Assembly: GCA_963717135.1 (NCBI GenBank)
Contig: CAVQVN010000009.1
Span: forward strand, 1,240,001 to 1,304,000
Length of the DNA: 64,000 nt
Source: UBA4744 sp963717135
GTDB taxonomy: Bacteria; Actinomycetota; Acidimicrobiia; Spongiisociales; UBA4744
Reading direction: 5' to 3'
Each line of letters opens with the position of its first letter. Positions within the stretch are counted from its first letter, which is position 1. Made by a program: the position numbers and the translations under genes. Of this stretch, positions 32,201 through 39,560 are shown piece after piece. Under the pieces are notes generated by a model. It saw only the letters and a list, made by a program, of their open reading frames with translations. It was not told where the DNA came from and ran no database searches.

Positions 32201-32671
32201 ACCTACACCATCACTGACGGCGAGGGCGGCACCGCCACCGCCACGGTCGGCATCACCGTCACCATCACCGGTGCACCGGCCAACAACCCACCCGCCTTCA
32301 CGGACAATCCGGCCAACACCCATCAGACGGTGGCCGTGGGGGGGACCATTGCCGCTCTCACCGGAGGAGATCCTGACAACGATCCCTACGGCTACGTCCT
32401 GGCGGCCGGGGCCTTCCCGCCCGGCGTTTCCCTCAATCCGGACGGCACGTTCAACGGATCCCCGACGGAGCCGGGAACCTACGCCGCCACCGTCACCATC
32501 TGCGACGTCCATGGAGCATGCTCAACCGGAGTGTTGACGATCCTCGTCCAGGCGCAGCTTCCCTTCACGGGATTCGACGCAGGTGTGTCGGCGGCCTATG
32601 GACTGCTGCTCATCCTGCTGGGAAGCCTGTTGGTCGCGAGAACACGGCGGAGCCGGAAAAGGGTTAGCTAG
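20275..32671 (+). CDS. LPxTG-anchored giant surface protein with about 37 cadherin-like tandem repeats, frame broken near 27.1 kb
   Basis: As read, the first frame stops at 27168 and the second runs to 32671. Joined, they give about 4,100 residues. The N-terminus has a long basic region and a signal segment (MAIVAGFTLVLQLLVIAPADA); GTG at 20338 is an alternative start. A globular domain of about 280 residues and one DUF11 domain (LTKTVSNPTPSQSSTVTYTV) follow. I count about 37 domains of 90-100 residues of the tandem-95/VCBS cadherin-like type, each opening like VNDPPVALDD...EDTP and containing NDSDPDGDTLTV and TYTPNPNY..TDTFTYTISD. The end has a putative Ig domain, LPFTG (32558-32572), a hydrophobic helix and a basic tail (RTRRSRKRVS), which is a sortase signal. 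It should be covalently attached to the cell wall as a long flexible, probably calcium-binding adhesin. No sortase gene is in view. The break comes from clustered single-base insertions. Confidence 0.85.
25708..26835 (+). repeat. Tandem duplication of 564 bases inside the cadherin-like gene
   Basis: Two direct copies (25708-26271 and 26272-26835) appear identical base for base, and each covers two cadherin-like domains. Recurring landmarks such as the ACCAACGACCTCGCC tract at 25741 and 26305 are exactly 564 apart. Downstream, to about 29.7 kb, further near-identical units of about 280 bases follow. Such tracts expand or contract by recombination and are also hard to assemble. Confidence 0.8.
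27048..27142 (+). other. Cluster of four one-base insertions that breaks the cadherin-like frame
   Basis: Compared with its near-identical neighbouring units, this unit has an extra A after TATGTCGGG, an extra G after GACAGCTTC, an extra G after CCTACACC, and an extra T in ACCCCGTGTCAACG. The first three together restore the frame; the fourth causes the stop at 27166-27168. The flanks match other copies almost perfectly. Confidence 0.75.
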
Positions 32672-32680
32672 AAACAGAGA

Positions 32681-32706
32681 GAGGGCGCCGCCGCAGCGAC
32701 GCCCTC
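32681..32706. terminator. Hairpin between convergent surface-protein and permease genes
   Basis: GAGGGCG (32681-32687) pairs with CGCCCTC (32700-32706) around a 12-base loop, 9 bases after the surface-protein stop. It lies between convergent genes and could end transcription from both. There is no clear T-run. Confidence 0.6.
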
Positions 32707-32727
32707 CCGGTTGTGTTGACAGTTGGT

Positions 32728-33978
32728 TTACGCAGCCTTTTCAGCCGCTTCTTCGTACTCTGGTTCGTCGATGGCGTTGGGCAGGATCAGGTTGGCGATG
32801 ACGCCGACCACTGCCGCCAGGGCCAGGCCAGAGACCTGCACGTCACCGATCTTGATAGGTGACTCGAGCCCGCTCACGCCCAGCCCGAAGACCAGGATGA
32901 GCGCGGCCACGATCAGGTTGCGGCTCTGGGTGAAGTCCACCCGGGCATCCGACAGAACCCGCAGACCGATCGAAGCGATCATCCCGAACAGAACGATGGA
33001 GATTCCACCGAGGACCTCCACCGGAACGGTCTGCAGCAATCCACCGAACTTCGGGATGAAGCCCAGGAGAATCGCAAAGATGGCACCGATACGGAGTACG
33101 CGCGGGTCGTAGACCTTGGTGACGGCCAGCACACCCGTGTTCTCCGAGTAGGTCGTGTTCGGAGGTCCGCCGATGAGGCCGGCAAACATGGTGGCGATAC
33201 CATCGCCCATGAGCGTCCGGTTGATCCCGGGATTGTCGAAGAAGTCCTTCCCGACCACCCGGCCGTTGGTGAGGATGTCGCCGACGTGTTCGATCATCGT
33301 CACGAACGCCACCGGGGCGATCAGCCACACGGCGCCGAAGTCGAAGTCCCCTCCGGCGAAGACGCCACCGAAGTCCGGCCAGGCAATCCACTTGGCGTCG
33401 TTGAAGGCCGCGAAGTCGACTTGGCCGAAGATGATGGAGACGACGTATCCGACAATGAACCCGGTCAAGATCGGGAGCATCTTGAAGAGGCCCCGAAACC
33501 AGATCGAGGCCACAATCACCGCCGCCAACGTAACCAAAGCCAGCCACCAGTTACCCTGCGCCTGGTTGATCGCTACCGGCGCCAGCGTGATACCGATCAC
33601 CGCAATGATCGGTCCCGTGACCACGGGCGGGAACAGCTGCCGCAGTTTATGGCTGCCGTCCGGTATCACCGTCACCAGGAACGCAACGATCAGGTAGACG
33701 AACCCGGCGCCGATGATGGCGGCCCCGATGCTCACCAGGCTGTATCCGTCGGCCTGTGCCAATAGGATCGGAGCGATGAAGGCAAACGATGAGCCCAGGA
33801 ACACCGGCACGATGCCCTTGGTCACCAGGTGGAACAGGAGCGTGCCGATCCCGGCTGAGAGCAAAGCAAGACTTGGGCTCAACCCGAGAATCAAGGGCAC
33901 CAGGACGGTAGCCCCGAACATGGCCACCGTGTGTTGCAATCCGAGTACTACTCGGCGCTCAACCGCAATATCATCCAT
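32728..33978 (-). CDS. uraA: Uracil/xanthine permease (NCS2 family)
   Basis: The protein has 416 residues from ATG 33978 and about 12-14 hydrophobic segments. It carries NCS2 signatures: HTVAMFGATVLVPLILGL near the N-terminus, FVTMIEHVGDI, and the family motif GGPPNTTYSENTGVLAVTKV in the core. NCS2 proteins import nucleobases with protons; the sequence is closer to uracil than xanthine/urate transporters, which is family-level inference. The start is chosen for the strong AGGAGGGG site about 7 bases upstream; the frame is open to 34014. The leader carries two hairpins (34001-34061), so expression may respond to nucleobase level. The gene stands alone. Confidence 0.9.
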   Translation of the reverse strand: MDDIAVERRVVLGLQHTVAMFGATVLVPLILGLSPSLALLSAGIGTLLFHLVTKGIVPVFLGSSFAFIAPILLAQADGYSLVSIGAAIIGAGFVYLIVAFLVTVIPDGSHKLRQLFPPVVTGPIIAVIGITLAPVAINQAQGNWWLALVTLAAVIVASIWFRGLFKMLPILTGFIVGYVVSIIFGQVDFAAFNDAKWIAWPDFGGVFAGGDFDFGAVWLIAPVAFVTMIEHVGDILTNGRVVGKDFFDNPGINRTLMGDGIATMFAGLIGGPPNTTYSENTGVLAVTKVYDPRVLRIGAIFAILLGFIPKFGGLLQTVPVEVLGGISIVLFGMIASIGLRVLSDARVDFTQSRNLIVAALILVFGLGVSGLESPIKIGDVQVSGLALAAVVGVIANLILPNAIDEPEYEEAAEKAA

Positions 33979-34000
33979 CCCCACTCCCCTCCTGAACGAC

Positions 34001-34061
34001 GAAAGCCGCCACAAGGGCGGCCTCTTTCACATGTCCGTTACGTAGACGGTCATTGTCTACG
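34001..34061 (-). promoter_or_regulatory. Two-hairpin leader of the uracil permease gene
   Basis: On the permease strand, a first stem CGTAGAC/GTCTACG with a 7-base loop (34041-34061) is followed by a stem GCCGCC/GGCGGC with outer GAAA/TTTC pairing (34001-34028). The second ends about 10 bases before the Shine-Dalgarno site. It may be an attenuator or an RNA-binding-protein site. It does not match a riboswitch class I can name. Confidence 0.5.
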
Positions 34062-34142
34062 GAAACTAGTACTTCACGAGCGCGCTATTCAAATGGAACG
34101 GGGTCCCAAATGCCCGTGCCAAAAGGCCCTAGTTGGGAAGAC

Positions 34143-34208
34143 AGTTCCCAGTTTCCAGTTTCCAGTCTCCAGCGACCAGCGACCAGCGACCAGCGACCAG
34201 CGACCAGC
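34143..34208. repeat. Array with 7-base period before the four-helix-bundle gene
   Basis: Nine full units run without a gap: AGTTCCC, AGTTTCC twice, AGTCTCC, then AGCGACC five times and a partial AGC. It is the longest and cleanest such array in the window, and it ends 38 bases before the ATG of the four-helix-bundle protein. Confidence 0.9.
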
Positions 34209-34246
34209 ATGGTGTACTTGGTCGGCGTCCTGTGGTACGCAAAGGA

Positions 34247-34621
34247 ATGCGGGATTTCACAAACCTCAAGACATGGCAAAGGGCTCATCATTTGGTTCTG
34301 GAGATCTACAAGGAAACACGCTGCTTTCCTCCAGAAGAGCGCTACGGATTGACGAATCAAGTCCGGCGGTCGGCTGCGTCAGTTCCGGCCAACATCGCGG
34401 AGGGAGCTGGAAGGAGAACCGATGCCGATTTCGCGCGGTTTGTTGACTATGCACTGGGATCTGCCAACGAGACTCAATACCATCTCCTTCTGGCCCGCGA
34501 CCTTGAACTCATGCCGTCAGAGACACACGAACGGTTGGTCGGTGAGCTACGAGAAATCCGCATGATGGCCAGTGCTCTTGCCCAGAGATTGAGGAAACGA
34601 CAACACTCCACGCTCACGTAG
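34247..34621 (+). CDS. Four helix bundle protein (S23 / Avd-like family)
   Basis: This 124-residue, mostly helical protein begins with MRDFTNLKTWQRAHHLVLEI and contains LTNQVRRSAASVPANIAEGAGR. Both are hallmarks of the TIGR02436 four-helix-bundle family, found inside 23S rRNA intervening sequences and near diversity-generating retroelements as Avd. Relatives form basic pentamers that bind nucleic acid; the role of stand-alone copies is unknown. The start was chosen because family homology begins at this ATG (AAAGGA immediately precedes it). The gene is bracketed by two arrays with a 7-base period (34143-34208 and 34622-34660), which suggests it and the repeats form one unit. No rRNA or reverse transcriptase is nearby. 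Confidence 0.9.
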   Translation: MRDFTNLKTWQRAHHLVLEIYKETRCFPPEERYGLTNQVRRSAASVPANIAEGAGRRTDADFARFVDYALGSANETQYHLLLARDLELMPSETHERLVGELREIRMMASALAQRLRKRQHSTLT

Positions 34622-34660
34622 AACTGATAGCTGATGGCTGGCAGCTGACAGCTGGCAACT
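34622..34660. repeat. Array with 7-base period after the four-helix-bundle gene
   Basis: Units are AACTGAT, AGCTGAT, GGCTGGC, AGCTGAC, AGCTGGC and AACT. On the other strand these read CAGYNNY, so this array is in inverted orientation to the one upstream of the gene. Confidence 0.7.
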
Positions 34661-34662
34661 CT

Positions 34663-35454
34663 CTACCCAAACAACCGGTATCCGATCAGAAGCGCCCGAG
34701 CTGCGTCACCCTTGGCCTTCAACCCTCCGGCGTTTTCGGCCATCTCGTGACGACCGGCAATCTCTAGCAGGAAGGCGAGGGCGGGTCCTTCGATACGCTC
34801 GGGTGTGCCGGCCTCCGGTTCGACCAGGCTCCCTCGCCCGTCGGTGATGACCAGGTCGGCGACAGTTCCGCCGGGCCCGCTCAAACCCATATAAATCCGG
34901 GTCCCGTCGGGCAAGCCGGCAGCTTTGACCGCTCCCCAACCGGTCAGGCGCACGGCCCGATCCACAACGAGATATTCGGCGGTGGGCTCAACCGGACTCC
35001 GCAGCGGGAGACCCAGCGAGAACCGCAGATCGAGCAAGTGGACGTAGAGATCGCCCAAACGGATGTCGGCGAAATTGGTCATGCTGGTCATGCCGAGCGG
35101 TCCGATGGTCGGTTCCTGCCACCCGGCCTCGTCGAGACCTCGTAGTCGCTCGAGCTGGGCCCTGGCGGCAGTGCGGAACTCTTTGAGAACCTCCTCGTTC
35201 GACCAGCTCCGACGGGCCGCCACTCCAGTATCGGTTACCTGATGCAATCCGGTGTGGTCGGTGGACCATCCCTCGGGCGGTTCGGGTTGCGGGAACCCCA
35301 GAAACAACGACTCCAAACCACCCAAGTGTGCAGCCAGATCCTTGATGTCCCATTCGGCGTTGGGTGTGGGGAGCGCCCACTGCTCGACAGTGAGGCCGTC
35401 CAGCACAGCACCGATGCTGGTCCAGGTTTCTTCAAGTGCCCGAAGAATCTCCAT
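34663..35454 (-). CDS. DinB/maleylpyruvate isomerase N-terminal family protein (TIGR03083-like)
   Basis: The N-terminal half of this 263-residue protein looks like the four-helix DinB/MDMPI fold (VLDGLTVEQWALPTPNAEWD, then DLAAHLGGLE), with His residues in AAHLGG and DLYVHLLDLR at positions typical of its metal site. The C-terminal half (GTVADLVITDGRGSL, GPALAFLLEIAGR) resembles the MDMPI_C/SCP2-like domain. Relatives in actinobacteria include mycothiol-dependent maleylpyruvate isomerase, but many family members have no known substrate, so only the family is assigned. The start ATG 35454 gives the normal N-terminus. A G/C hairpin separates it from the upstream fusion gene, so it is probably its own transcription unit. 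Confidence 0.85.
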   Translation of the reverse strand: MEILRALEETWTSIGAVLDGLTVEQWALPTPNAEWDIKDLAAHLGGLESLFLGFPQPEPPEGWSTDHTGLHQVTDTGVAARRSWSNEEVLKEFRTAARAQLERLRGLDEAGWQEPTIGPLGMTSMTNFADIRLGDLYVHLLDLRFSLGLPLRSPVEPTAEYLVVDRAVRLTGWGAVKAAGLPDGTRIYMGLSGPGGTVADLVITDGRGSLVEPEAGTPERIEGPALAFLLEIAGRHEMAENAGGLKAKGDAARALLIGYRLFG

Positions 35455-35477
35455 GAGGTGCGGAGGTTAGGGCATGA

Positions 35478-35517
35478 AGCGAAGTGCGGGGGGTTATTGA
35501 AACCCCCCTGGCTTCGC
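35478..35517 (-). terminator. Strong hairpin downstream of the endonuclease-polymerase fusion gene
   Basis: GGGGGGTT (35488-35495) pairs with AACCCCCC (35501-35508) around a 5-base loop. An outer GCGAAG/CTTCGC stem extends it with one 3-base mismatch. It lies about 80 bases after the fusion-gene stop and ahead of the MDMPI gene start. Confidence 0.6.
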
Positions 35518-35598
35518 CGCGCGCGCCTCCCTCTATCCGAACGCGACGCAGGACACAGAATAACTCACACGCATGTAGTTTGTCTATGCCCAATCTTC

Positions 35599-37404
35599 TC
35601 AAGTTTCGCCCAATCCCAAAGCCGTCTCGGCGGCTCCCAGCTGCTGTCCACCGCCCAATACCGGGGCGAACAAGTCCCCGGCGCGCTGTAGACGATCCCA
35701 AATCGTGGCAATCGTGAAGTCGTCCGGACGGACTGTCTCGAGTTCATTCCACAAGAAGGGAGCTGACACCGGAGCGCCCGGCCGGGGACGAACCGAATAG
35801 ACCGAGGCGATGGTCTTGCCGCCGACGTTCTGGTTGTGGTCGATGAACACCTTGCCGGCCCGTTTGGGAATGTCCCACTCCATGGTTATCTCGTCAGGAT
35901 TGGCCGCCACCAGGAGGCGGCCGAGTGACTCGACGAACCCACGGACCCGGGCGTACTCGTAGACCGGGTCGAGCGGCACGTAGATGTGCAGGCCGGTCGC
36001 ACCCGAGGTCTTGGGATAGCCGGTCAGCCCCATCTGGTCGAGAGCCACCTTGATCAACTTGGCGACCTCGACCACCTGACTCCAGGTTGCGCCTTCGGCC
36101 GGATCGAGGTCGAAGATCGCAAAATCTGGGTTCTCGATACTGGTCACCCGGGACAGCCAGGGGTGTATCTCGACACATCCCATATTGGCCAGCCACATCA
36201 GCGACTCGGCGTCGCGGGCAGTCACGAAGTCGATGGCGGCTCCCCGATGTCCTGAGTGGATGGAAGCCAGCGGCATCCAGTCGGGTTGATGTCCGGGCGC
36301 CTGCTTCTCGTAGAAGAAGTCACCTCCTGCGCCATCGGGAAAGCGGGCCATGACGATCGCCCGATCCTGCAGATGCGGAACAAGCACCGGGGCAATCGAG
36401 GCGTAGTACTGGATCAGGTCGCCTTTGGTATAGCCATCCGGAAAGAAGGGCTTGTCGATGTTGGACAACCGCAACGGACGGGCCAGACCGACCGGCCGGG
36501 CGTGGGACCCGTCAAGCACGACCCGGACCGGATCCGGGAACTGGACGGCACCCGAGGCGAGAAGACGCCCTTCCCGTTGTCCACCGCCGTCATCTGCCAG
36601 GGTTGCCCGAATCTCGGCCAGCATGGCGTCATGGCTTGCCTGTTCCTTGGCCTCCGAGATGATCACCATCCGCATCCCGGTTTCTCGAGCCGCTTCGACC
36701 AGCGGACCGATCCTGATGGTCCCCGTCCCATAGGGAATGTGCTTGATCTCGCCCTTCTCCCCGAACAGGTTGTCGGTGAACTGCGCCTGCAGGGGATCGA
36801 TCATCCACCCGGGGAAGTTGTCGCGCAGAAAGGTCAGAACCGAGGCGAAGGCCTCCTTGGAAGTCAGGGCGCCGCCACTGATGGCATGGACATGCGCCCA
36901 ATCGACCAGGGGCCTCACAAACGGGAATTCACCGGCCAGGAGGGCGATATCACCAAGGGTGCCGTAGGCGCTCTCCTTGCCGGCCGTTTCCAGACCCAGA
37001 GCCACCCCCAGATGCTGCACCTTGGGAGCCAGGTAATCGAGACGAGCCCGCACCAGATCGAGGAGTTCCGGACCGCTCCGCCCGTGCTTGTTCCCGAGGT
37101 GGGCGCAGATGATGCGCGAACCGAGAGCTTTGCCCAGTTTCATGGTGTGTTCGAGAGCGGCCAGGCACTGTTTGGCCCGGTCCTCTTCTTCGACGGTCAG
37201 GATGGCGAAATACGGGGCATGGACGGAGACCTCGAGATCTCGCTCGGCCGCCAGCTTGCCGAAGGAAACGCAGCGGTTCTCCTTCCAGGGGAAGTCCTTG
37301 ACAAAGGGCAACTCGATGGCCTGGTGGCCGCGAGCAACCAGGTCGTCGAGAAACGCCGCGTCGTCATCACCCTGTGGTAGCCGGGAAATTCCGAAACGGA
37401 TCAT
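35599..37404 (-). CDS. Fusion of endonuclease IV-like AP endonuclease with LigD-type polymerase/primase domain
   Basis: The protein has 601 residues. Residues 1-270 form a TIM-barrel AP endonuclease family 2 domain with equivalents of most Nfo zinc ligands: His62 (SVHAPYF), His102 (ICAHLGNKHG), Glu139 (LGLETAGKES), Asp168 and His171 (VDWAHVHA), His222 (IKHIPYG) and Glu251. The usual H-x-H strand reads QAQFTD (Gln206, Gln208), so at least one metal ligand may be replaced. Residues 290-590 are a LigD polymerase domain with catalytic aspartates 432 and 434 (AIFDLDPAEG), SGATGLHIYVPLDP, and Asp522 (VFIDHNQNVGGKTIASVY). LigD polymerases fill or extend ends in bacterial non-homologous end joining. 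The fusion suggests an end-processing enzyme that first cleans 3' ends or abasic sites. No Ku or ligase is in view. It is divergent from a small hypothetical gene. Confidence 0.9.
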   Translation of the reverse strand: MIRFGISRLPQGDDDAAFLDDLVARGHQAIELPFVKDFPWKENRCVSFGKLAAERDLEVSVHAPYFAILTVEEEDRAKQCLAALEHTMKLGKALGSRIICAHLGNKHGRSGPELLDLVRARLDYLAPKVQHLGVALGLETAGKESAYGTLGDIALLAGEFPFVRPLVDWAHVHAISGGALTSKEAFASVLTFLRDNFPGWMIDPLQAQFTDNLFGEKGEIKHIPYGTGTIRIGPLVEAARETGMRMVIISEAKEQASHDAMLAEIRATLADDGGGQREGRLLASGAVQFPDPVRVVLDGSHARPVGLARPLRLSNIDKPFFPDGYTKGDLIQYYASIAPVLVPHLQDRAIVMARFPDGAGGDFFYEKQAPGHQPDWMPLASIHSGHRGAAIDFVTARDAESLMWLANMGCVEIHPWLSRVTSIENPDFAIFDLDPAEGATWSQVVEVAKLIKVALDQMGLTGYPKTSGATGLHIYVPLDPVYEYARVRGFVESLGRLLVAANPDEITMEWDIPKRAGKVFIDHNQNVGGKTIASVYSVRPRPGAPVSAPFLWNELETVRPDDFTIATIWDRLQRAGDLFAPVLGGGQQLGAAETALGLGET

Positions 37405-37455
37405 GGCCAGAGGTTATCGGGCGGGCATCCCAAGCGGACGGTACCCTGGCGGGCA

Positions 37456-37863
37456 ATGCATACCCAGGCCACTTTCCGCTGGACATCCGAAGAACCCGAT
37501 GCGGCTCGGGTTCTCACCCGGCTGATCGCCGATGGACTGGCCGTGGCCGACTTCGGGTGCACGGAAATCGAAGACCTCGACTACGCGCACGCTTTCCGGA
37601 CGGTGGTCGGTCGCCGCAACTTCTTCCTGATGATCGGCGAGGTGGACGACGGAATTCGCCAGTGGCTGGTCTCCACCAAGAGCGAGCTGGGGATCTTCGC
37701 CTACCTGATGGGCTCCCGGGACTATCAGGAATACGAAGTCCTGGTCGGCGTTCTTCACGACGTCCTGACCTCGATTCCCGGACTCACCGACCTGCGCTGG
37801 TACACCCTCAACGACTACAACGAGCGCCCGGACGAGAGTTGGGCGGCAACGCCTGGGGATTAA
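37456..37863 (+). CDS. Small hypothetical protein, 135 residues
   Basis: I do not recognise this family. It is a soluble, acidic protein with no signal peptide (MHTQATFRWTSEEPDAARVL), mixed alpha/beta in character, with a hydrophobic central strand (NFFLMIGEVDDGIRQWLVSTK). It starts 51 bases from the start of the endonuclease-polymerase fusion gene on the opposite strand, so the two share a promoter region and may be linked in function. It is followed directly by an array with a 7-base period. Confidence 0.7.
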   Translation: MHTQATFRWTSEEPDAARVLTRLIADGLAVADFGCTEIEDLDYAHAFRTVVGRRNFFLMIGEVDDGIRQWLVSTKSELGIFAYLMGSRDYQEYEVLVGVLHDVLTSIPGLTDLRWYTLNDYNERPDESWAATPGD

Positions 37864-37865
37864 TC

Positions 37866-37893
37866 AGTCACCAGTTGCCAGTATCCAGTTACC
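37866..37893. repeat. Array with 7-base period after the small hypothetical gene
   Basis: Four units (AGTCACC, AGTTGCC, AGTATCC, AGTTACC) begin two bases after the stop codon. They lead straight into the GC-rich repeats at 37894-38040. Confidence 0.75.
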
Positions 37894-37923
37894 GGTAGTC
37901 CCCCTAGAAGGAGAAGGTGCCAC

Positions 37924-38040
37924 CGATAGTCCCCTGGAAGGGGGAAGGTACCGCCGCCGAAGGCGGGGGTAGGGGGTTGAGGCGGGGGTAGGGGGTTGAG
38001 GCGGGGGTAGGGGGCTGTAAGCGAGGGTGGGGGGTTTCAT
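37924..38040 (+). repeat. Left repeat block of the DUF559 unit
   Basis: A copy of the dispersed unit (CGATAGTCCCCT to GGGGGTAGGGGG, 37924-37976) is followed by a 19-base tandem repeat, GGCGGGGGTAGGGGGTTGA, in about three copies and a degenerate fourth. The inverted partner is at 38442-38501. Confidence 0.75.
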
Positions 38041-38069
38041 CGAACATACCCCTTCTCGGATGAACCTCG

Positions 38070-38442
38070 ATGGCCCAAGATGGGCTCATTCCTGCCTACC
38101 CGCGTCCGCGCCACCATCTTCAACACGCCCGGCAGATGCGTCACCAAATGACGTCAGCTGAAAACTGCAGTATGGAACATGGTCCGCAGAGAACGCTTGG
38201 GATGGGGATTCCGGCGACAGGAACCCATCGGCCCGTACATCGTGGACTTCGTGTGTGTGACAAGAAGGCTGGTCATTGAGATGGATGGTGAGGGTCACGG
38301 TGGACCTTACGACCGAAAGCGCGATGCTTACCTTGAACGCTTGGGATTCCGAGTGCTGCGCTTCGAGAACGATGCTCTCGCCGACAGGGGTTGGGTCAAG
38401 GACCGGATCAAAACCTGGCTCGCAGACCCTGACCGAAGATAG
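38070..38442 (+). pseudogene. DUF559 (Vsr-like) nuclease, frameshifted
   Basis: The C-terminal part reads FRRQEPIGPYIVDFVC, RLVIEMDGEGH and LERLGFRVLRFENDALAD, the signature of DUF559 proteins with a Vsr/PD-(D/E)XK-like nuclease fold. It is open only from an internal ATG at 38179. The expected N-terminal part (RHHLQHARQMRHQMTSAEN) is in another frame starting at 38070. The frames meet near AACTGCAGTATGG at about 38170, where one base has been gained or lost. The gene is bracketed by inverted copies of a 58-base repeat, so it looks like a small mobile or homing-type unit. It may be inactive or the frameshift may be a sequence error. Confidence 0.75.
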
Positions 38443-38501
38443 CCCCCCTACCCCAGCGGCTTCGCCACTGCGGTACTTTCCCCCCTCCGGGGGGACTATC
38501 C
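38442..38501 (-). repeat. Right, inverted copy of the DUF559-flanking repeat
   Basis: Read on the minus strand it is CGATAGTCCCCC... GGGGGGAAAGTACCGC ... GCTGGGGTAGGGGGG, matching 17308-17365 and 37924-37976. It overlaps the DUF559 stop and lies downstream of gpsA. Confidence 0.8.
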
Positions 38502-38515
38502 GATCGAAAACTGTC

Positions 38516-38549
38516 GTCTCTCAGCTCTCCCTCTCGTCTCTCAATTCCC
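38516..38549. repeat. Array with 7-base period overlapping the 3' end of gpsA
   Basis: Units are GTCTCTC, AGCTCTC, a 6-base CCTCTC, GTCTCTC and AATTCCC. They encode the last residues of GpsA (LRDERES), so the repeat has extended into the gene end. Confidence 0.6.
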
Positions 38550-39537
38550 TGGTCATCAGATCCCGCATGACCTGACGGGGATCCTTCCCCTCATAGAGGG
38601 TCAGATAGACCTGTTCCGTGATCGGCATCTCCACACCCAGTCGAAGGGCCAGGTCACGAGCCGCCAGTGTGGTTTTCACTCCCTCGGCGACCGTGTTGGT
38701 CTCGGCGGTGATCTCGTCGATCGTTCGGCCTTTGCCGATCTCGAGCCCGACTCGCCGGTTGCGGGACAGATCCCCGGTGCAGGTCAGCACCAGGTCGCCG
38801 ATGCCGGAGAGGCCGGCGAAGGTCAGCGCTTGCCCACCCTTGGCAACTCCCAACCGGGCCAGTTCGGCCAGGCCGCGGGTGATCACCGCTGCCCGGGTGT
38901 TGAGGCCGGTGCCGAGCCCATCGGCGATCCCGGCGGCGATGGCCACAACGTTCTTGAGTGCTCCGCCCATCTCGACGCCGATGAGGTCGTCCGACGAGTA
39001 TGCCCGGAAGGTCTCGCTGGAGAAGAGGTCTCTAGCGCGCCGGGCGTTCTCAGAAACCCGGCTGGCGACGACGACCGCGGTGGGAGTCCCCCGGGCTACC
39101 TCATCGGCGAAAGAAGGACCCGAAAGTGCCACCAGACCATCAACAACCGGACCGGCCGCGACATCGGCGAACACCTCACTGGGGGTGAGCAGAGTGCCGA
39201 CCTCCACCCCCTTGGAAACCGACACCAGAAGTGAGGTGCGAGCAAGGAGGTCCGCCCGTGACGAAAAGACAGAACGAATGAATTGGGTTGGGACTGCGTT
39301 GACGACAACGTCGGCAAGGGCCAGCTCCTCATCGAGATCGGTAGTGGCCGTCAGCGAAGGGGGGAGCCGAACACCTGCCAGGAACAGAGGGTTCTCGTCT
39401 TGTTGATTGATCCCGATGACAACCTCCGGTTCCCGAGCCCACAAAGTTGTCGGCACTCCCTGGCGAGCTAGGAGAGCAGCCAGGGCGGTCCCCCAAGATC
39501 CGCCTCCGACCACCAGCGTGCGGGGTTGTTCGCTCAC
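38521..39537 (-). CDS. gpsA: Glycerol-3-phosphate dehydrogenase [NAD(P)+]
   Basis: The 338-residue protein starts at GTG 39537 (VSEQPRTLVVGGGSWGTALA). It has the N-terminal Rossmann motif GGGSWGTALAALLARQG, the VSVSKGVE and LSGPSFADEVARGTPTAVVVA motifs, and the C-terminal substrate site with EMGGALKNVVAIAAGIADGL (catalytic Lys) and FAGLSGIGDLVLTCTGDLSRNR. It makes sn-glycerol-3-phosphate from dihydroxyacetone phosphate for phospholipid synthesis in the cytoplasm. The frame is open upstream to 39645, but that extension runs through 7-base repeats and lacks homology, so the GTG is preferred. It is next to tRNA-Lys, on the opposite strand. Confidence 0.93.
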   Translation of the reverse strand: MSEQPRTLVVGGGSWGTALAALLARQGVPTTLWAREPEVVIGINQQDENPLFLAGVRLPPSLTATTDLDEELALADVVVNAVPTQFIRSVFSSRADLLARTSLLVSVSKGVEVGTLLTPSEVFADVAAGPVVDGLVALSGPSFADEVARGTPTAVVVASRVSENARRARDLFSSETFRAYSSDDLIGVEMGGALKNVVAIAAGIADGLGTGLNTRAAVITRGLAELARLGVAKGGQALTFAGLSGIGDLVLTCTGDLSRNRRVGLEIGKGRTIDEITAETNTVAEGVKTTLAARDLALRLGVEMPITEQVYLTLYEGKDPRQVMRDLMTRELRDERES

Positions 39538-39560
39538 ACGCTGGAATCTAACGATTCCGA

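Noticed and set aside
25138..32512. Long minus-strand frames (up to 677 codons) rich in Val, Gly and Asp
   Set aside because: They are shadows of the repetitive cadherin-like gene on the plus strand. The skewed codons of NDSDPDGD-type repeats keep the opposite strand open. No signal, domain or ribosome site supports them.
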